Source: Candidatus Kryptobacter tengchongensis (lineage in GTDB: Bacteria > Bacteroidota > Ignavibacteria > Kryptoniales > Kryptoniaceae). Taken from it: DNA of 64,000 bases. The translations under genes were made by a program, and so were the position numbers. Shown piece by piece: positions 44,757 to 54,267 of the stretch. Every line of letters begins with the position of its first letter. Within the stretch, counting starts at the first letter, position 1. The notes under the pieces were generated by a model. The model was not told the DNA's origin. It searched no databases and saw only the letters and a list, made by a program, of their open reading frames with translations. The DNA is taken from contig FAON01000008.1 in the NCBI GenBank assembly GCA_001485605.1, positions 177,735 to 241,734 of the forward strand. Direction: 5' to 3'.

Positions 44757-45143
44757 AAGTTATAGTTGCACAAAGCCTTGTACATCATTTCCCTCTTTGA
44801 CGGGTAGGGATTACCCATGATGACATTTGCTTTTATCGTTATGATTTCATCGGACAATTTGCCTTCCTTTTGAAGGGGAAAAAGAGTATCAGGGGGTGAG
44901 TCAATCAAAATCAAATAAACCTATCTTTGAAAAATTGTTTCGCTTATCCAGATGAAAATTGACAAAATTTTTTAAACGGCTTCATTACCCCTTGACTTTT
45001 CTAAAATTTTTAATTATATTTTTACCAGAAAAAGCGGGTTTCCTGTTTCTGCAGTACTTTGGCTTCGGGTTTATTTGGGGGTGCTAAAAAGGCGGGAAAT
45101 ACCAATTTATTTTTTGTAAAATTAAACAAAGGAGGAGCTAGCC
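44757..45143 (+). other. 387-base intergenic region without a gene
   Basis: No credible coding frame. The left two-thirds contain short inverted repeats such as GGGTA-GGGAT-TACCC near 44804 and a CCTTCC-TTTT-GAAGG hairpin near 44863, but no clean terminator. The right part holds a promoter (44992-45020) and a leader of about 115 bases in front of the giant secreted-protein gene at 45144. The leader ends with AAAGGAGG. Its G-rich segment (45034-45105) might fold, but it matches no riboswitch class I know. Confidence 0.6.
44992..45020 (+). promoter_or_regulatory. Sigma70-type promoter of the SBBP-repeat protein gene
   Basis: TTGACT (44992-44997), 17 bases, TATATT (45015-45020). Transcription near 45027 would give a leader of about 115 bases before the ATG at 45144. 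Confidence 0.72.
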
Positions 45144-48100
45144 ATGAGGAGCTTTGTAGCATTCCTTTGTTTAATTTGTATCTCAATCGCCCTTTCGCAA
45201 ACTCCATCCAGTTTAAGTTACTCTTCTGGATTTGAACCCAACATGGGACAAATTGGGGATTTTAAAGTTGAAAGGGCGGGGGATGTATTATTCTTCGCCA
45301 GACACAGAGGTTTTGATGTTTATGTCAGACCTGAGGGGGTAAGTTATATAATTAGAAATCATTCAGACCAGAATCAAGAAGAGGGAAGAAAAGTCCAGTG
45401 GGCAAGAATTGATTTAAATCTTTTAGACGCGGATATAAGTGTTCAAGAAATTGAATACATTGAGCCTTTGCCAGGTTACACGAATTATTATCTTGCTCAC
45501 TGCCCAGAGGGTGTTTTGTTCGTTCCAAGTTATAAGATTGTCAGAATCAAAAATGTTTATCCCGGGATCAACTGGGTATGGAAATTTGATGATGAAGGGA
45601 TGCTTCATCATGAGTTTGAGGTTGAACCATATGCTGATGTTTCAAAGATTAAATTAGAAGTTAAATGGGCTGATGTTGTATTGTGTGAAGACGGGAAAAA
45701 AGTTAAATTTTCAACCCCTGCTGGAATAATAGAAGATGGGGAGGTGAAAGCTTATGATGAAGTTGGTATAGTGGATATTGCGTATAAATCTGATGGTAAG
45801 CTCTTAAGTTATGATGTGAATGCAGATATAAAAGGTAAATTGACAATTGATCCACCACTTTCAAGATTGTGGGCAACTTATTATGGTGGTTCTCTCTATG
45901 ATCGGGGTTTCTCAATCACGACAGATGGCAATGGAAATGTGTTTTTAACTGGTTATACAGAATCCTCAACTAATTTCCCGTTACAGGACCCTGGGGAAGG
46001 CGCTTATTATCAGGAAAGTTTTGGTGGAAATAGAGATGTTTTCATATTAAAGTTTAATAACTCAGGCGTTAGACAGTGGGCTACTTATTATGGGGGGAGC
46101 GACTATGAAGAAGGTCGTTCTATCAAGGTGGATGGCAATGGAAATGTCTTCGTGACAGGGAGAACATTATCAAGTGACTTTCCGGTTTATAATCCAGGTG
46201 GCGATGCATATTTTCAGGGAACCAAATCAACTAATGCTGATGCATTCATTTTAAAATTTAATAGTTCTGGAGTAAGACAATGGGCTACTTATTATGGAGG
46301 GGTTGCTGCAGATGAAGGGACATCTATTGCGATAGATGCAAACGGAAATGTGTTTATAACAGGGCGTACTGAGTCAGTAATTACTTTCCCGAAATATAAT
46401 CCGGGTGGAGGGGCTTATTATCAGGAAACTGGTGGTGCATGGGATATATTTATCTTGAAATTCAATAACTCGGGGCAAAGATTATGGGCTACTCTTTATG
46501 GTGGAACTAATTATGAAATTTCCCCGGGAGAGCTCTATGATCCTCATGACCCTTATATTGCAGTGGATAATAATGGAAATATATTTGTAACCGGGACTAC
46601 TAACTCAAGCAATTTTCCGGTGGATAATCCAGGTGGGGGTGCGTATTTTCAAGAAGCTGGTGCTGGAGGATATGATGCTTTTATTTTAAAATTTAGCAAT
46701 TCAGGTGTACGTTTGTGGGCTACTTATTGTGGTGGAGACTCAAATGATTATGGTTATTCTGTCACCACGGATATTTATGGAAATGTTTTTATAGTCGGTG
46801 TAACTCAATCAACCAATTTTCCTGTATTAAATCCCGGTGGCGATGCTTATTATCAGGGAAGCAAAAATGAAGATAAAGACGCTTTTATTGCAAAGTTTGA
46901 CAATTCGGGTGTATTATTATGGGCTACTTATTATGGCGGTAATTTTACGGATTTTGCTTATTCTGCTGCAACGGATGAGAACGGTAATTTATTTGTAACC
47001 GGTTGGACCCAGTCATGGGTTTTCCCGAATTACAATCCCGGAGGCGGTGCTTATTTTGATGGCTATGAGGGTGTGGATGTGTTCATTTTAAAATTTAACA
47101 ATTTAGGAGTGAGGCACTGGGCTACTTATTATTCAGGTCAACAGAAGGAGATTGGGTGTTCAATAGCTACAGATCCTAATGGGAATATTTTTTTAACTGG
47201 CTATGCGGGAAATTACTTCCCGACTTGGAATCCCGGAGGAGGTGCTTATTATGCTGGATTCGCAGGCTATGAGGATGCATTTATTTTAAAGTTTGAAGGT
47301 TTGATAAATAAAACCACATCTTCGGGCAACTGGTCAAATACCAGTTTATGGAATACTGGAGCGGTCCCGAACTTTAATACAGATGTTGTTGTTTGGCATG
47401 GGTTAACACTTGATCAGAATGCTGAATGTTACAGTTTAAAATTTAATAATGGTAAAATTACAACGGGTAATTATTCGCTCAAAGTTTACTCGGGATTAAT
47501 TCAAGGTGCTGGGTCAGGTAAATTTGTGGAGGGTAACCTTGTTTATCCTGTTTCTTCAACGGGTTCAAAGAGATGGGAGACGGGACAGGGTTCGGATTAT
47601 CTGCCTGTGGGGATTAATTTCACAAGTTTGGATGGTTCTGGGGATGTAACTGTATCTGCGATAGATAGTGCTTCTCAACCGCCAGGGGGACCACTTGGTA
47701 ATAACAAGGTTTTGAGGAGATGGTTTAGAATACAGCAGTCGGGTATTTCAAGTTTTCAGGCTGATGTTACATTTTCTTATTCTGATGAAGATCTTGCACG
47801 ACAGGGTATAACGGATGAGAATTCACTTCGTGTTTTCAGGTGGGATGGGACGCAATGGGTAGAGTTAAGCGTTACGGAAAGAGATATAAGCAATAACAGG
47901 ATAACTGTTTCAGGTGTTACATCGTTTTCAGATTTCGTGATTTCAGGGACTGGTGATGCCCCATTGCCAGTTGTGTTAAAGTCGTTAGTTGCGAGGGTGT
48001 GGGGCAGGAGTGTAAGGCTTGTGATTGAGACATCAACTGAGCTGGATGGCTTTTTGGGCTTTAATGTTTATCGTGGGGAAGAATTTGGTGAGATGAAACT

Positions 48101-48551
48101 TGTTGGTTCTTATTTGAATGATATGAATTTAAGGGCAAAAGGTAACCTAGCTTTTGGAGCTGTTTATGAGTGGGAGGATAGAAATGTTGATTTCGGGAAG
48201 AGATATTATTACAGGGTTAGTGGTGTGAATTTATCTGGAGAGAGAGTTTTTGAGAAGGTTATTGAGGTGAATGTTAAAGAGTTGCCGAAATCGTTTAAGC
48301 TATATCAGAACTATCCAAATCCGTTTAACCCTGTTACTACAATTGAGTTTGATATAGCGAAGGAAGCGGATGTCAGTCTTGAGATATTTAATTTGAAGGG
48401 GGAAAGGGTTTTTGAATTAGTGAGGGGTAAGCTTGAGGTAGGAAGTTATAGCGTCGTTGTTGATTTCAAGGATATGCCAAGCGGGACTTATTATTACAGA
48501 TTAAGGGCTGGTGATTTTGTTGATGTGAAGAAGATGGTGCTTGTGAAATGA
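45144..48551 (+). CDS. Giant T9SS-exported SBBP beta-propeller protein
   Basis: A 1135-residue secreted protein. Signal peptide MRSFVAFLCLICISIALS. An N-terminal domain typical of SBBP proteins (residues ~25-235, FEPNMGQIGDF). Seven SBBP repeats from about 240 to 720, each opening with a variant of WATYYGG and containing NGNVFLTG. A beta-rich module (SGNWSNTSLWNTGAVPN), a further sandwich domain, an Fn3-like module (DGFLGFNVYRGEEFGEMKL) and the sorting domain QNYPNPFNPVTT to MVLVK. It is probably a surface-displayed adhesin or matrix protein (inference). GGAGG lies before the ATG. Confidence 0.9.
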   Translation: MRSFVAFLCLICISIALSQTPSSLSYSSGFEPNMGQIGDFKVERAGDVLFFARHRGFDVYVRPEGVSYIIRNHSDQNQEEGRKVQWARIDLNLLDADISVQEIEYIEPLPGYTNYYLAHCPEGVLFVPSYKIVRIKNVYPGINWVWKFDDEGMLHHEFEVEPYADVSKIKLEVKWADVVLCEDGKKVKFSTPAGIIEDGEVKAYDEVGIVDIAYKSDGKLLSYDVNADIKGKLTIDPPLSRLWATYYGGSLYDRGFSITTDGNGNVFLTGYTESSTNFPLQDPGEGAYYQESFGGNRDVFILKFNNSGVRQWATYYGGSDYEEGRSIKVDGNGNVFVTGRTLSSDFPVYNPGGDAYFQGTKSTNADAFILKFNSSGVRQWATYYGGVAADEGTSIAIDANGNVFITGRTESVITFPKYNPGGGAYYQETGGAWDIFILKFNNSGQRLWATLYGGTNYEISPGELYDPHDPYIAVDNNGNIFVTGTTNSSNFPVDNPGGGAYFQEAGAGGYDAFILKFSNSGVRLWATYCGGDSNDYGYSVTTDIYGNVFIVGVTQSTNFPVLNPGGDAYYQGSKNEDKDAFIAKFDNSGVLLWATYYGGNFTDFAYSAATDENGNLFVTGWTQSWVFPNYNPGGGAYFDGYEGVDVFILKFNNLGVRHWATYYSGQQKEIGCSIATDPNGNIFLTGYAGNYFPTWNPGGGAYYAGFAGYEDAFILKFEGLINKTTSSGNWSNTSLWNTGAVPNFNTDVVVWHGLTLDQNAECYSLKFNNGKITTGNYSLKVYSGLIQGAGSGKFVEGNLVYPVSSTGSKRWETGQGSDYLPVGINFTSLDGSGDVTVSAIDSASQPPGGPLGNNKVLRRWFRIQQSGISSFQADVTFSYSDEDLARQGITDENSLRVFRWDGTQWVELSVTERDISNNRITVSGVTSFSDFVISGTGDAPLPVVLKSLVARVWGRSVRLVIETSTELDGFLGFNVYRGEEFGEMKLVGSYLNDMNLRAKGNLAFGAVYEWEDRNVDFGKRYYYRVSGVNLSGERVFEKVIEVNVKELPKSFKLYQNYPNPFNPVTTIEFDIAKEADVSLEIFNLKGERVFELVRGKLEVGSYSVVVDFKDMPSGTYYYRLRAGDFVDVKKMVLVK

Positions 48552-48632
48552 AGCTAATTCTGGCAATTTTTTGATTGATTTGAATTTTAACAAGTAAAGA
48601 GGGTGTTAAGATTTTAATTTAGTTTTGAACCC

Positions 48633-48676
48633 CTACCCCGTTTCCTTCTCTAAATATGTGGGAAGGAACGGGGTAG
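48633..48676 (+). terminator. Long hairpin between the two giant secreted-protein genes
   Basis: CTACCCCG at 48633-48640 pairs with CGGGGTAG at 48669-48676, and the inner CCTTC/GGAAGG pairs extend the stem around a central AT-rich loop. No T run follows directly (AAAGTAAAAAAATTT), so it could be a terminator for the first gene, a processing site or a leader structure of the second. Confidence 0.4.
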
Positions 48677-48720
48677 AAAGTAAAAAAATTTAATTAACAA
48701 AAATAATTATGGAGGTACCC

Positions 48721-51700
48721 ATGAGGAATGTTATTTTATTTCTGGTGTTTGGTTTTATAGCCAGCTATATTTCTTTTGGGCAGACAAGCCCGGATTATAT
48801 CTTTGGTAGTAATGATGCGGGGAGTAATTGGAGCTGGACAACTGGCACCCAGGGGCAGACAAGTCTTGGGGGCTCTTACAAATGGCAATTTCAAGCAACA
48901 GCCGATGCAAATGAATATTTTAAATTTGGTGAAACAAGTAGCCCGGATCCTGGTCAGGGTTTCTGGTATGTTGGTTCAGGTGGTGATGTTCAGTATCCAG
49001 GTGGTGGTAGTTATGGAGATAAATGGACAGCTTACTATCATGCAAATATGGGGGATGCTGGTGCTTTTTATTTCGCAGCTCAGAATGAGCATTATTATGT
49101 GATTAAGTCAAAGATAAGAAGTGATGGTAATGCTGATTTTGCAATTTTTGACAATGGGACTCAAGAACCTGTTACAATTACAGCAATTTCACATTTCTTT
49201 TCAGGTGGGAATTTATTTGTTGATGTGACCCTCAGCGGTTCAAAGAGTTCACAGGAGAAAGTTTGGGTTAGATATACAACTGATAATTGGGCAACAAGTA
49301 ATACAGTTGAGGCCAGTACGAATACAGGGGGCAATACTTGGCGGGCACAAGTTTATTCTTATTCGGGAAGTGGAACTGTTATCGTGGAATACTATGCATT
49401 TACAACTATAAATCTAATGAATGCGCCACAAGAAAGTGATGCAGATTTCTTTACAATCAATTTCATTAACAACAATGGTCAAAATTATAAAGCTACTTTA
49501 ATAAGCGGTAATTATTATATCGGTTCTGCTGGAACTGGTCCGAATGGTTCTAATCCAGATTTTTCATCTTTGAGATCTGCTGTAGATTTTATTAACTCAT
49601 CAACTATTGCGGGTAATTGTACTTTTTACTTCACGAGTGATTTAACTGAATCTGAAAATTCATTCTTGGGTGTAAATACCAATGGATATACTTTAACATT
49701 TAGACCTTATTATGATCAACCTACTACGATAAAATTTACAAAATCAACTGACAATGCTTCTTCTTCAGGTGGCTGGATTATAGGGCTAAGTAGCGATAAT
49801 TGGAATGCATATGTGCCAAGTCATAATATCGTGATTGAAGGAACTGCACCGGGAGGTTCAGAAAAACGACTTACAATTCAAGCGAGAGTAAGCGATGGGG
49901 CACATGATAATACAAATCCGATCGTTATGCTTGGGGATTGTGATAATTCGGTTATCAGAAATTGTAAGATTATATATCAAACTCAAAATCCAACAGTGCA
50001 TAAAGCAAATGCAATTTTAGTTCAACTATACACGGGAGTATATCCGCATGGTGTTCCTGATAATGTTACAATTGAAAACTGCGATATAACTGCAACTGGT
50101 TGGTCTGCTAGAGGAATACAGCTATATTATACGGGCGCAGGAACCCCAACAAGCATGGCTGAAAATTTTGTCGTGAGAAATTGTAAAATTACGGCTGAAC
50201 AAGATGGTATTTACTTAGAATATTTTGGAGATAGTGAATGTTACGGAAATGAAATATATATAGACCAAACGGAAACTGAATCAATTAGTTATGGTATATT
50301 TGCTGAAGGTAGAGATCCAGGAAAAAGGATTAAGATATACAGCAACAAGATTTTACAATTAAGAACCGCAAATAGCTCCACCACAAATCCTTTATGGTAT
50401 GGAATAGTTGGAATTTTTATCACAGGGGTTGGTAATTTTGAAATTTACAACAATTTTATAACAGGATTTGAACTTACAGCTTCATCCCCAAGGGGACAAA
50501 TCATTGGTATAAGTGTTGGTTATGCAGCAACGGCGGGTATTACCGCAAATGTTTATAATAATACCGTTGTTGTTAATGATGTAACTAATCCTGGAGGAAC
50601 CCCTCATATTGATTATATAATAAGTGCTTTTCGTCTAAGATACAGCGGAACATCTGGCACAAGAATAGCAGATGTTAGAAATAATGTTTTCATTACGAAT
50701 GAGATTGGCGCTGAAAGTCAGTGTTTTTATTGGGAATTTACTAATAGAGCAACTTTAACAACTGACTATAATTTGTTCTATTTTTCTGATGCGAATAATG
50801 GATATGTTGGAAGAACCAGTGAAACAGAGGGGGCAAATGGAACAAACAGAAAGACTTTAAGTGACTGGCAGAGTGCTTTACAGGGGATGAGCAATGTAAC
50901 GGGTAAAGATGCGAATTCAGTATCAAAGGCTGTGACATTTAAATCTTCAACGGATTTACATCTTTGGGGTTTATCTTTTTATGATAAGGATTTGCTTGGG
51001 GTTCCGATTTCGGGGATAACGAAGGATATAGATGGGGAGGATAGACATTCAACGGCGCCATATAAAGGGGCGGATGAAGTAGTTCCAAGACCTGTGGTGA
51101 GTGCGTCAAAGGTGTTTGATGGTGGCGGAGTTTCAATATCTCCGGGTGCTCAAAATGTCCCAATGCTTGGTGTTAATTTTGCTGTTAGCACTGGTTGGGC
51201 TAATATGGCTGGTTTAAGTGTGCAAAAGTTTGTGAATGTTTCAGGTAGAACTCTTGCTGGTGATGGTGAGGTAACTCTAAAGGCGTATGTTGATAATAAT
51301 GAGAATAACCAGGTTGATGCTAATGATACATATCTTGGGTCTGCGAGTTTTTCATCTGATGTAGCGACGCTTAGTTTCTCCACAGAGCGGATGGTAAATG
51401 CGGGGGTGCCATTGAGGATATTACTTGCGATTGATGTATCATCTTCAGCGGATCCATCTCACTGGGTTGCTTTGAAGATTAATGCGCCTGAAGATGTCGT
51501 CGTAAATTCAGTTGCAGAAAAATCCAGTGATAATTATCCGATCAAGAATGATAACGATGTATCTTTGCCTGTTCAGGTTGTCAATGTTTCAGCTGAGGTT
51601 GTGGGTAATGTTGTTAAGTTGAGGATAAAGACGCAGGTTGAGAGGGAGGATTTCCTTGGGTTCAACATTTATCGTGGCAGGGGTGATGAGAATTATATTC

Positions 51701-52146
51701 TTGTTGGTTCGTATCAGAGCGAGGCATCTTTAAGAGCAAAAGGTAATGGTGCATTCGGCGGTGATTATGAATTTGTTGATAAGGAATTGACTGAATCGGG
51801 TAGGTATTATTATAAGATTGAAGCTGTTGCCAGAGACGAAAGAAAAGATATCGGGGTGGTGCAGGTTTTAGTTGAGTCGCCGAAAAGATATGTATTGTAT
51901 CAGAACTATCCAAATCCATTTAATCCGTATACGACGATAAAGTTTGAGTTACCCGTAGCATCAAGTGTAAAATTGGAACTTTACAACTCTGATGGTCAAA
52001 AGATAAAGGATTTGTTTGTTGGTGAATTGCCAGCTGGGTATCATAAGGTCAAGGTTGATGGAAGGGATTTGTCAAGTGGAATATATTTCTATATTTTAAG
52101 GGCTGGTGGTTTCGTTGATGTAAGGAAGATGGTTCTTGTGAAGTAA
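48721..52146 (+). CDS. Giant T9SS-exported protein with parallel beta-helix
   Basis: A 1141-residue secreted protein. The ATG at 48721 follows GGAGGT (48711-48716) and gives signal peptide MRNVILFLVFGFIASYISFG; an ATG at 48709 overlaps that site. An N-terminal beta domain is followed by a right-handed beta-helix at about 280-660 (NVTIENCDITATGWSARGIQ, ENFVVRNCKITAEQDGIYL). Then come a region with an EF-like DNNENNQVDANDTY loop, an Fn3-like module (REDFLGFNIYRGRGDENY) and the sorting domain QNYPNPFNPYTT to MVLVK. The helix could bind or cleave polysaccharide, but no catalytic triad is evident. Confidence 0.9.
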   Translation: MRNVILFLVFGFIASYISFGQTSPDYIFGSNDAGSNWSWTTGTQGQTSLGGSYKWQFQATADANEYFKFGETSSPDPGQGFWYVGSGGDVQYPGGGSYGDKWTAYYHANMGDAGAFYFAAQNEHYYVIKSKIRSDGNADFAIFDNGTQEPVTITAISHFFSGGNLFVDVTLSGSKSSQEKVWVRYTTDNWATSNTVEASTNTGGNTWRAQVYSYSGSGTVIVEYYAFTTINLMNAPQESDADFFTINFINNNGQNYKATLISGNYYIGSAGTGPNGSNPDFSSLRSAVDFINSSTIAGNCTFYFTSDLTESENSFLGVNTNGYTLTFRPYYDQPTTIKFTKSTDNASSSGGWIIGLSSDNWNAYVPSHNIVIEGTAPGGSEKRLTIQARVSDGAHDNTNPIVMLGDCDNSVIRNCKIIYQTQNPTVHKANAILVQLYTGVYPHGVPDNVTIENCDITATGWSARGIQLYYTGAGTPTSMAENFVVRNCKITAEQDGIYLEYFGDSECYGNEIYIDQTETESISYGIFAEGRDPGKRIKIYSNKILQLRTANSSTTNPLWYGIVGIFITGVGNFEIYNNFITGFELTASSPRGQIIGISVGYAATAGITANVYNNTVVVNDVTNPGGTPHIDYIISAFRLRYSGTSGTRIADVRNNVFITNEIGAESQCFYWEFTNRATLTTDYNLFYFSDANNGYVGRTSETEGANGTNRKTLSDWQSALQGMSNVTGKDANSVSKAVTFKSSTDLHLWGLSFYDKDLLGVPISGITKDIDGEDRHSTAPYKGADEVVPRPVVSASKVFDGGGVSISPGAQNVPMLGVNFAVSTGWANMAGLSVQKFVNVSGRTLAGDGEVTLKAYVDNNENNQVDANDTYLGSASFSSDVATLSFSTERMVNAGVPLRILLAIDVSSSADPSHWVALKINAPEDVVVNSVAEKSSDNYPIKNDNDVSLPVQVVNVSAEVVGNVVKLRIKTQVEREDFLGFNIYRGRGDENYILVGSYQSEASLRAKGNGAFGGDYEFVDKELTESGRYYYKIEAVARDERKDIGVVQVLVESPKRYVLYQNYPNPFNPYTTIKFELPVASSVKLELYNSDGQKIKDLFVGELPAGYHKVKVDGRDLSSGIYFYILRAGGFVDVRKMVLVK

Positions 52147-52149
52147 AGG

Positions 52150-52180
52150 AAGGGACGGGCTTAAGCCCGTCCTTTTTAGT
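52150..52180 (+). terminator. Intrinsic terminator after the beta-helix protein gene
   Basis: A near-perfect 13-bp palindrome (GGGACGGGCTT/AAGCCCGTCC with flanking A/T pairs, 52150-52175) followed by TTTTT, four bases after the stop. A classical intrinsic terminator. Confidence 0.88.
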
Positions 52181-52244
52181 TTTATTGATGCGGATTGATT
52201 AAATTTAAAAAAGAAAACTTAAAAATACTCCAAACGCAATCTTC

Positions 52245-53084
52245 GTGAAATTTTTAATTTCTGCTCTCATTTTAGTTTTTGTCTTCAATATCTCTTTTCC
52301 CCAAGATAGGGATTCTTCAAGGGTTAATCCGTATCGCCTTGGTTTTGTTCTTGGGATGGGCGTGGGTGTTTTAACTGTTGCACATCTTCAGCAGTATAAT
52401 TCATGGTGGAAAGGGGAGTTAACATCGTTTCATTTTAGAGATGATTTCAATCATGTTTTAAATGCGGATAAATTTGGTCATGCTTATTTTTCTTTTTTGC
52501 TATCTGATTTGTTGAGCAGGTCGCTTCGTTGGGCTGGCGTTGGTGAAAATTCTGCTTTGATATGGGGTGGAATTGGGTCTTTACTCTTTCAAACCTATGT
52601 TGAAGTTGAAGATGGATTCAGACCAACGCTGGGTTTCAGCATAAGTGATTGGGTATCAAATGTTGTGGGCGCTTTTCTTCCTTATGCAAGAAGTAAATTT
52701 GAATTTTTAAAAGTTGTTAATTTCAAAATGAGCATGTTCCCGTCCGAGAAATTCAAATCAGGAGCACACAGATTCATCGTTGATGATTATGAGAGTTTAT
52801 ATTTTTGGTTAAGCTTTGATATTTCAAGAATTTTAAATTTGGAATTTTCCAAGTTTTGGGTTATTGATTTTTTTGATATTGCTGTCGGTTATAGTGTTAA
52901 ACAAATTGATTGGCGCGGGAATGGGAAAAGGGAAATTTTTTTATCAATTGATTATGATTTAACAAAGATCCCATTGAAGGTTTGGTTGTTGAGGCAGATT
53001 TTCCATTTGTTGAATTATTATCATCTGCCATCGCCGAGTTTAAGGATTTCTCCTAACTTCAGGTTTTATGTTATCAAGTTTTAA
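52245..53084 (+). CDS. DUF2279 (YfiM-like) envelope protein
   Basis: A 279-residue protein with a GTG start and signal peptide KFLISALILVFVFNISFP. HFRDDFNHVLNADKFGHAYF, GVGENSALIWGGIGSLLFQT, EVEDGFRPTLGFSISDW and NVVGAF match DUF2279, whose conserved Asp/His/Gly positions suggest a membrane-associated fold. The C-terminal 130 residues look like barrel or membrane-facing beta strands. Function unknown. Its TAA overlaps the stop of the convergent signalling gene. Confidence 0.75.
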   Translation: MKFLISALILVFVFNISFPQDRDSSRVNPYRLGFVLGMGVGVLTVAHLQQYNSWWKGELTSFHFRDDFNHVLNADKFGHAYFSFLLSDLLSRSLRWAGVGENSALIWGGIGSLLFQTYVEVEDGFRPTLGFSISDWVSNVVGAFLPYARSKFEFLKVVNFKMSMFPSEKFKSGAHRFIVDDYESLYFWLSFDISRILNLEFSKFWVIDFFDIAVGYSVKQIDWRGNGKREIFLSIDYDLTKIPLKVWLLRQIFHLLNYYHLPSPSLRISPNFRFYVIKF

Positions 53085-54136
53085 GTTTTTGGGAGATGGA
53101 TGAAAAACGCAGTGCCTGATTCCTCAATTGGTTCAGCCCAGATTTTTCCACCATGTGCTTCAACTATTATTCTGCTTATTGTAAGCCCGAGGTCGTTATA
53201 TTTTGGTAATTTTTGAAACAGGGCTTGTTTATATTTGTCAAATATATAAGTTGCCTCCTCAAGGGTAATCTTTTGGTTTTTATCAACTATTTTTATTAAA
53301 CAGTTTGAATCGTCCTCTGTTAATGAGATTTCAACATCTTTACCGCCAGCGTTTGAGATTGCTTCAAGGATTAATTCCAGGACTCGGGCTATTTTCTTTT
53401 TATCTGCGTATACCTCGGGTTTTAAATTATTTGGAATTGAAATGGAGATATTGTAATTCGCTTCGGTTTTAAATCTGTTAACGATTTTGGTTATAATTTC
53501 ATCAAGTTTAACTTGTTCTTTTGAAATTTTATCAATGTTAAGTTCAAGTCGTGAGAGTTCAAGGTATTCATTTAAAAGTTTTATATGCCTGTTGATAGCG
53601 GTTTCGGCGATTTCAAGAATAAGTTTTTGATCTTCAGAAAGCTCGTTGATTTTGTTTTTAAGTGCGAGTTCAAAACTTCCTTTAATGACGGAAATGGTGT
53701 TCTTCAGATCCTGGATTAAAAGGTATGTAAATTCGGAGCGAAGTTTTTTGAGTTCATCGTTTGTTTTTTTGATCTTCAAAGCAGTTGAGACCCTTATCAA
53801 AAGTTCTTCAATGTTTACTGGTTTTGCTATAAATTCTGTTGCCCCAAGATCAAAAGCTTTTTTGATATTTTGTGGGTCTGAGTTTGCCGAGATGACTATA
53901 ACAGGGATTTCATTTATTTCAGGTGTTGCTTTTAAAGTTTCTAATACATCAAAACCATCCATAACAGGCATTTGAATGTCAAGGATTATGGCATCTGGTT
54001 TTTCATTTTTTGCGATCTCAACGCACTCATACCCATTTTCACAGGTTATCACATCGTAACCACCATCTTTAAGGATTGTGGCAAATATAAATCGGCTTGC
54101 AGGTTCATCTTCTGCGATCAAAATTTTATCCGGCAC
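53081..54136 (-). CDS. Receiver domain fused to a degenerate histidine-kinase module
   Basis: A 351-residue cytosolic protein. Residues 1-120 are a standard receiver (ILIAEDEPASR acidic pair, phospho-Asp in ILDIQMPVMDGF, Thr/Ser-type switch VIVISAN, Lys in EFIAKP). Residues ~125-200 resemble a HisKA dimerisation domain, but the H-box reads LLIQDLKNTISVIKG with Gln where the phospho-His should be. The ATPase part has LILEAISNAGG in place of the N-box Asn, and DLGLTISRIIVEAHGGKIW as the G2 box. It is therefore probably a signalling pseudokinase or adaptor that binds partners rather than phosphorylating itself. Confidence 0.88.
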   Translation of the reverse strand: MPDKILIAEDEPASRFIFATILKDGGYDVITCENGYECVEIAKNEKPDAIILDIQMPVMDGFDVLETLKATPEINEIPVIVISANSDPQNIKKAFDLGATEFIAKPVNIEELLIRVSTALKIKKTNDELKKLRSEFTYLLIQDLKNTISVIKGSFELALKNKINELSEDQKLILEIAETAINRHIKLLNEYLELSRLELNIDKISKEQVKLDEIITKIVNRFKTEANYNISISIPNNLKPEVYADKKKIARVLELILEAISNAGGKDVEISLTEDDSNCLIKIVDKNQKITLEEATYIFDKYKQALFQKLPKYNDLGLTISRIIVEAHGGKIWAEPIEESGTAFFIHLPKT

Positions 54137-54216
54137 TTTAAAAGCGAACCTTTGTTTTGTTTTTGTTAAATTTTAAAACAAAATTTGAAAATTATCAAGA
54201 TTTGACCCGTATAACT

Positions 54217-54245
54217 TTGACAATTTTCACAAAACTTTTTATCTT
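54217..54245 (+). promoter_or_regulatory. Sigma70-type promoter of the DipZ-like gene
   Basis: TTGACA (54217-54222), 17 bases, TATCTT (54240-54245). Transcription near 54252 means translation must begin downstream of that, which excludes the far-upstream TTG at 54157. Confidence 0.58.
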
Positions 54246-54267
54246 ATTCAAAAGTCTTGAGCGAAAA

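Noticed and set aside
44648..44914. Minus-strand frame running from the hemL end into the intergenic region
   Set aside because: The translation resembles nothing coherent, lacks a ribosome site and comes from short inverted repeats plus antisense of hemL.
45030..45110. Cyclic-di-GMP or other known riboswitch in the 45144 leader
   Set aside because: The conserved core blocks of GEMM-type, TPP, SAM or cobalamin switches could not be matched.
45868..47290. Tandem DNA satellite in the SBBP gene
   Set aside because: The repeats are protein-level SBBP units of ~65 residues with divergent DNA, not a DNA satellite.
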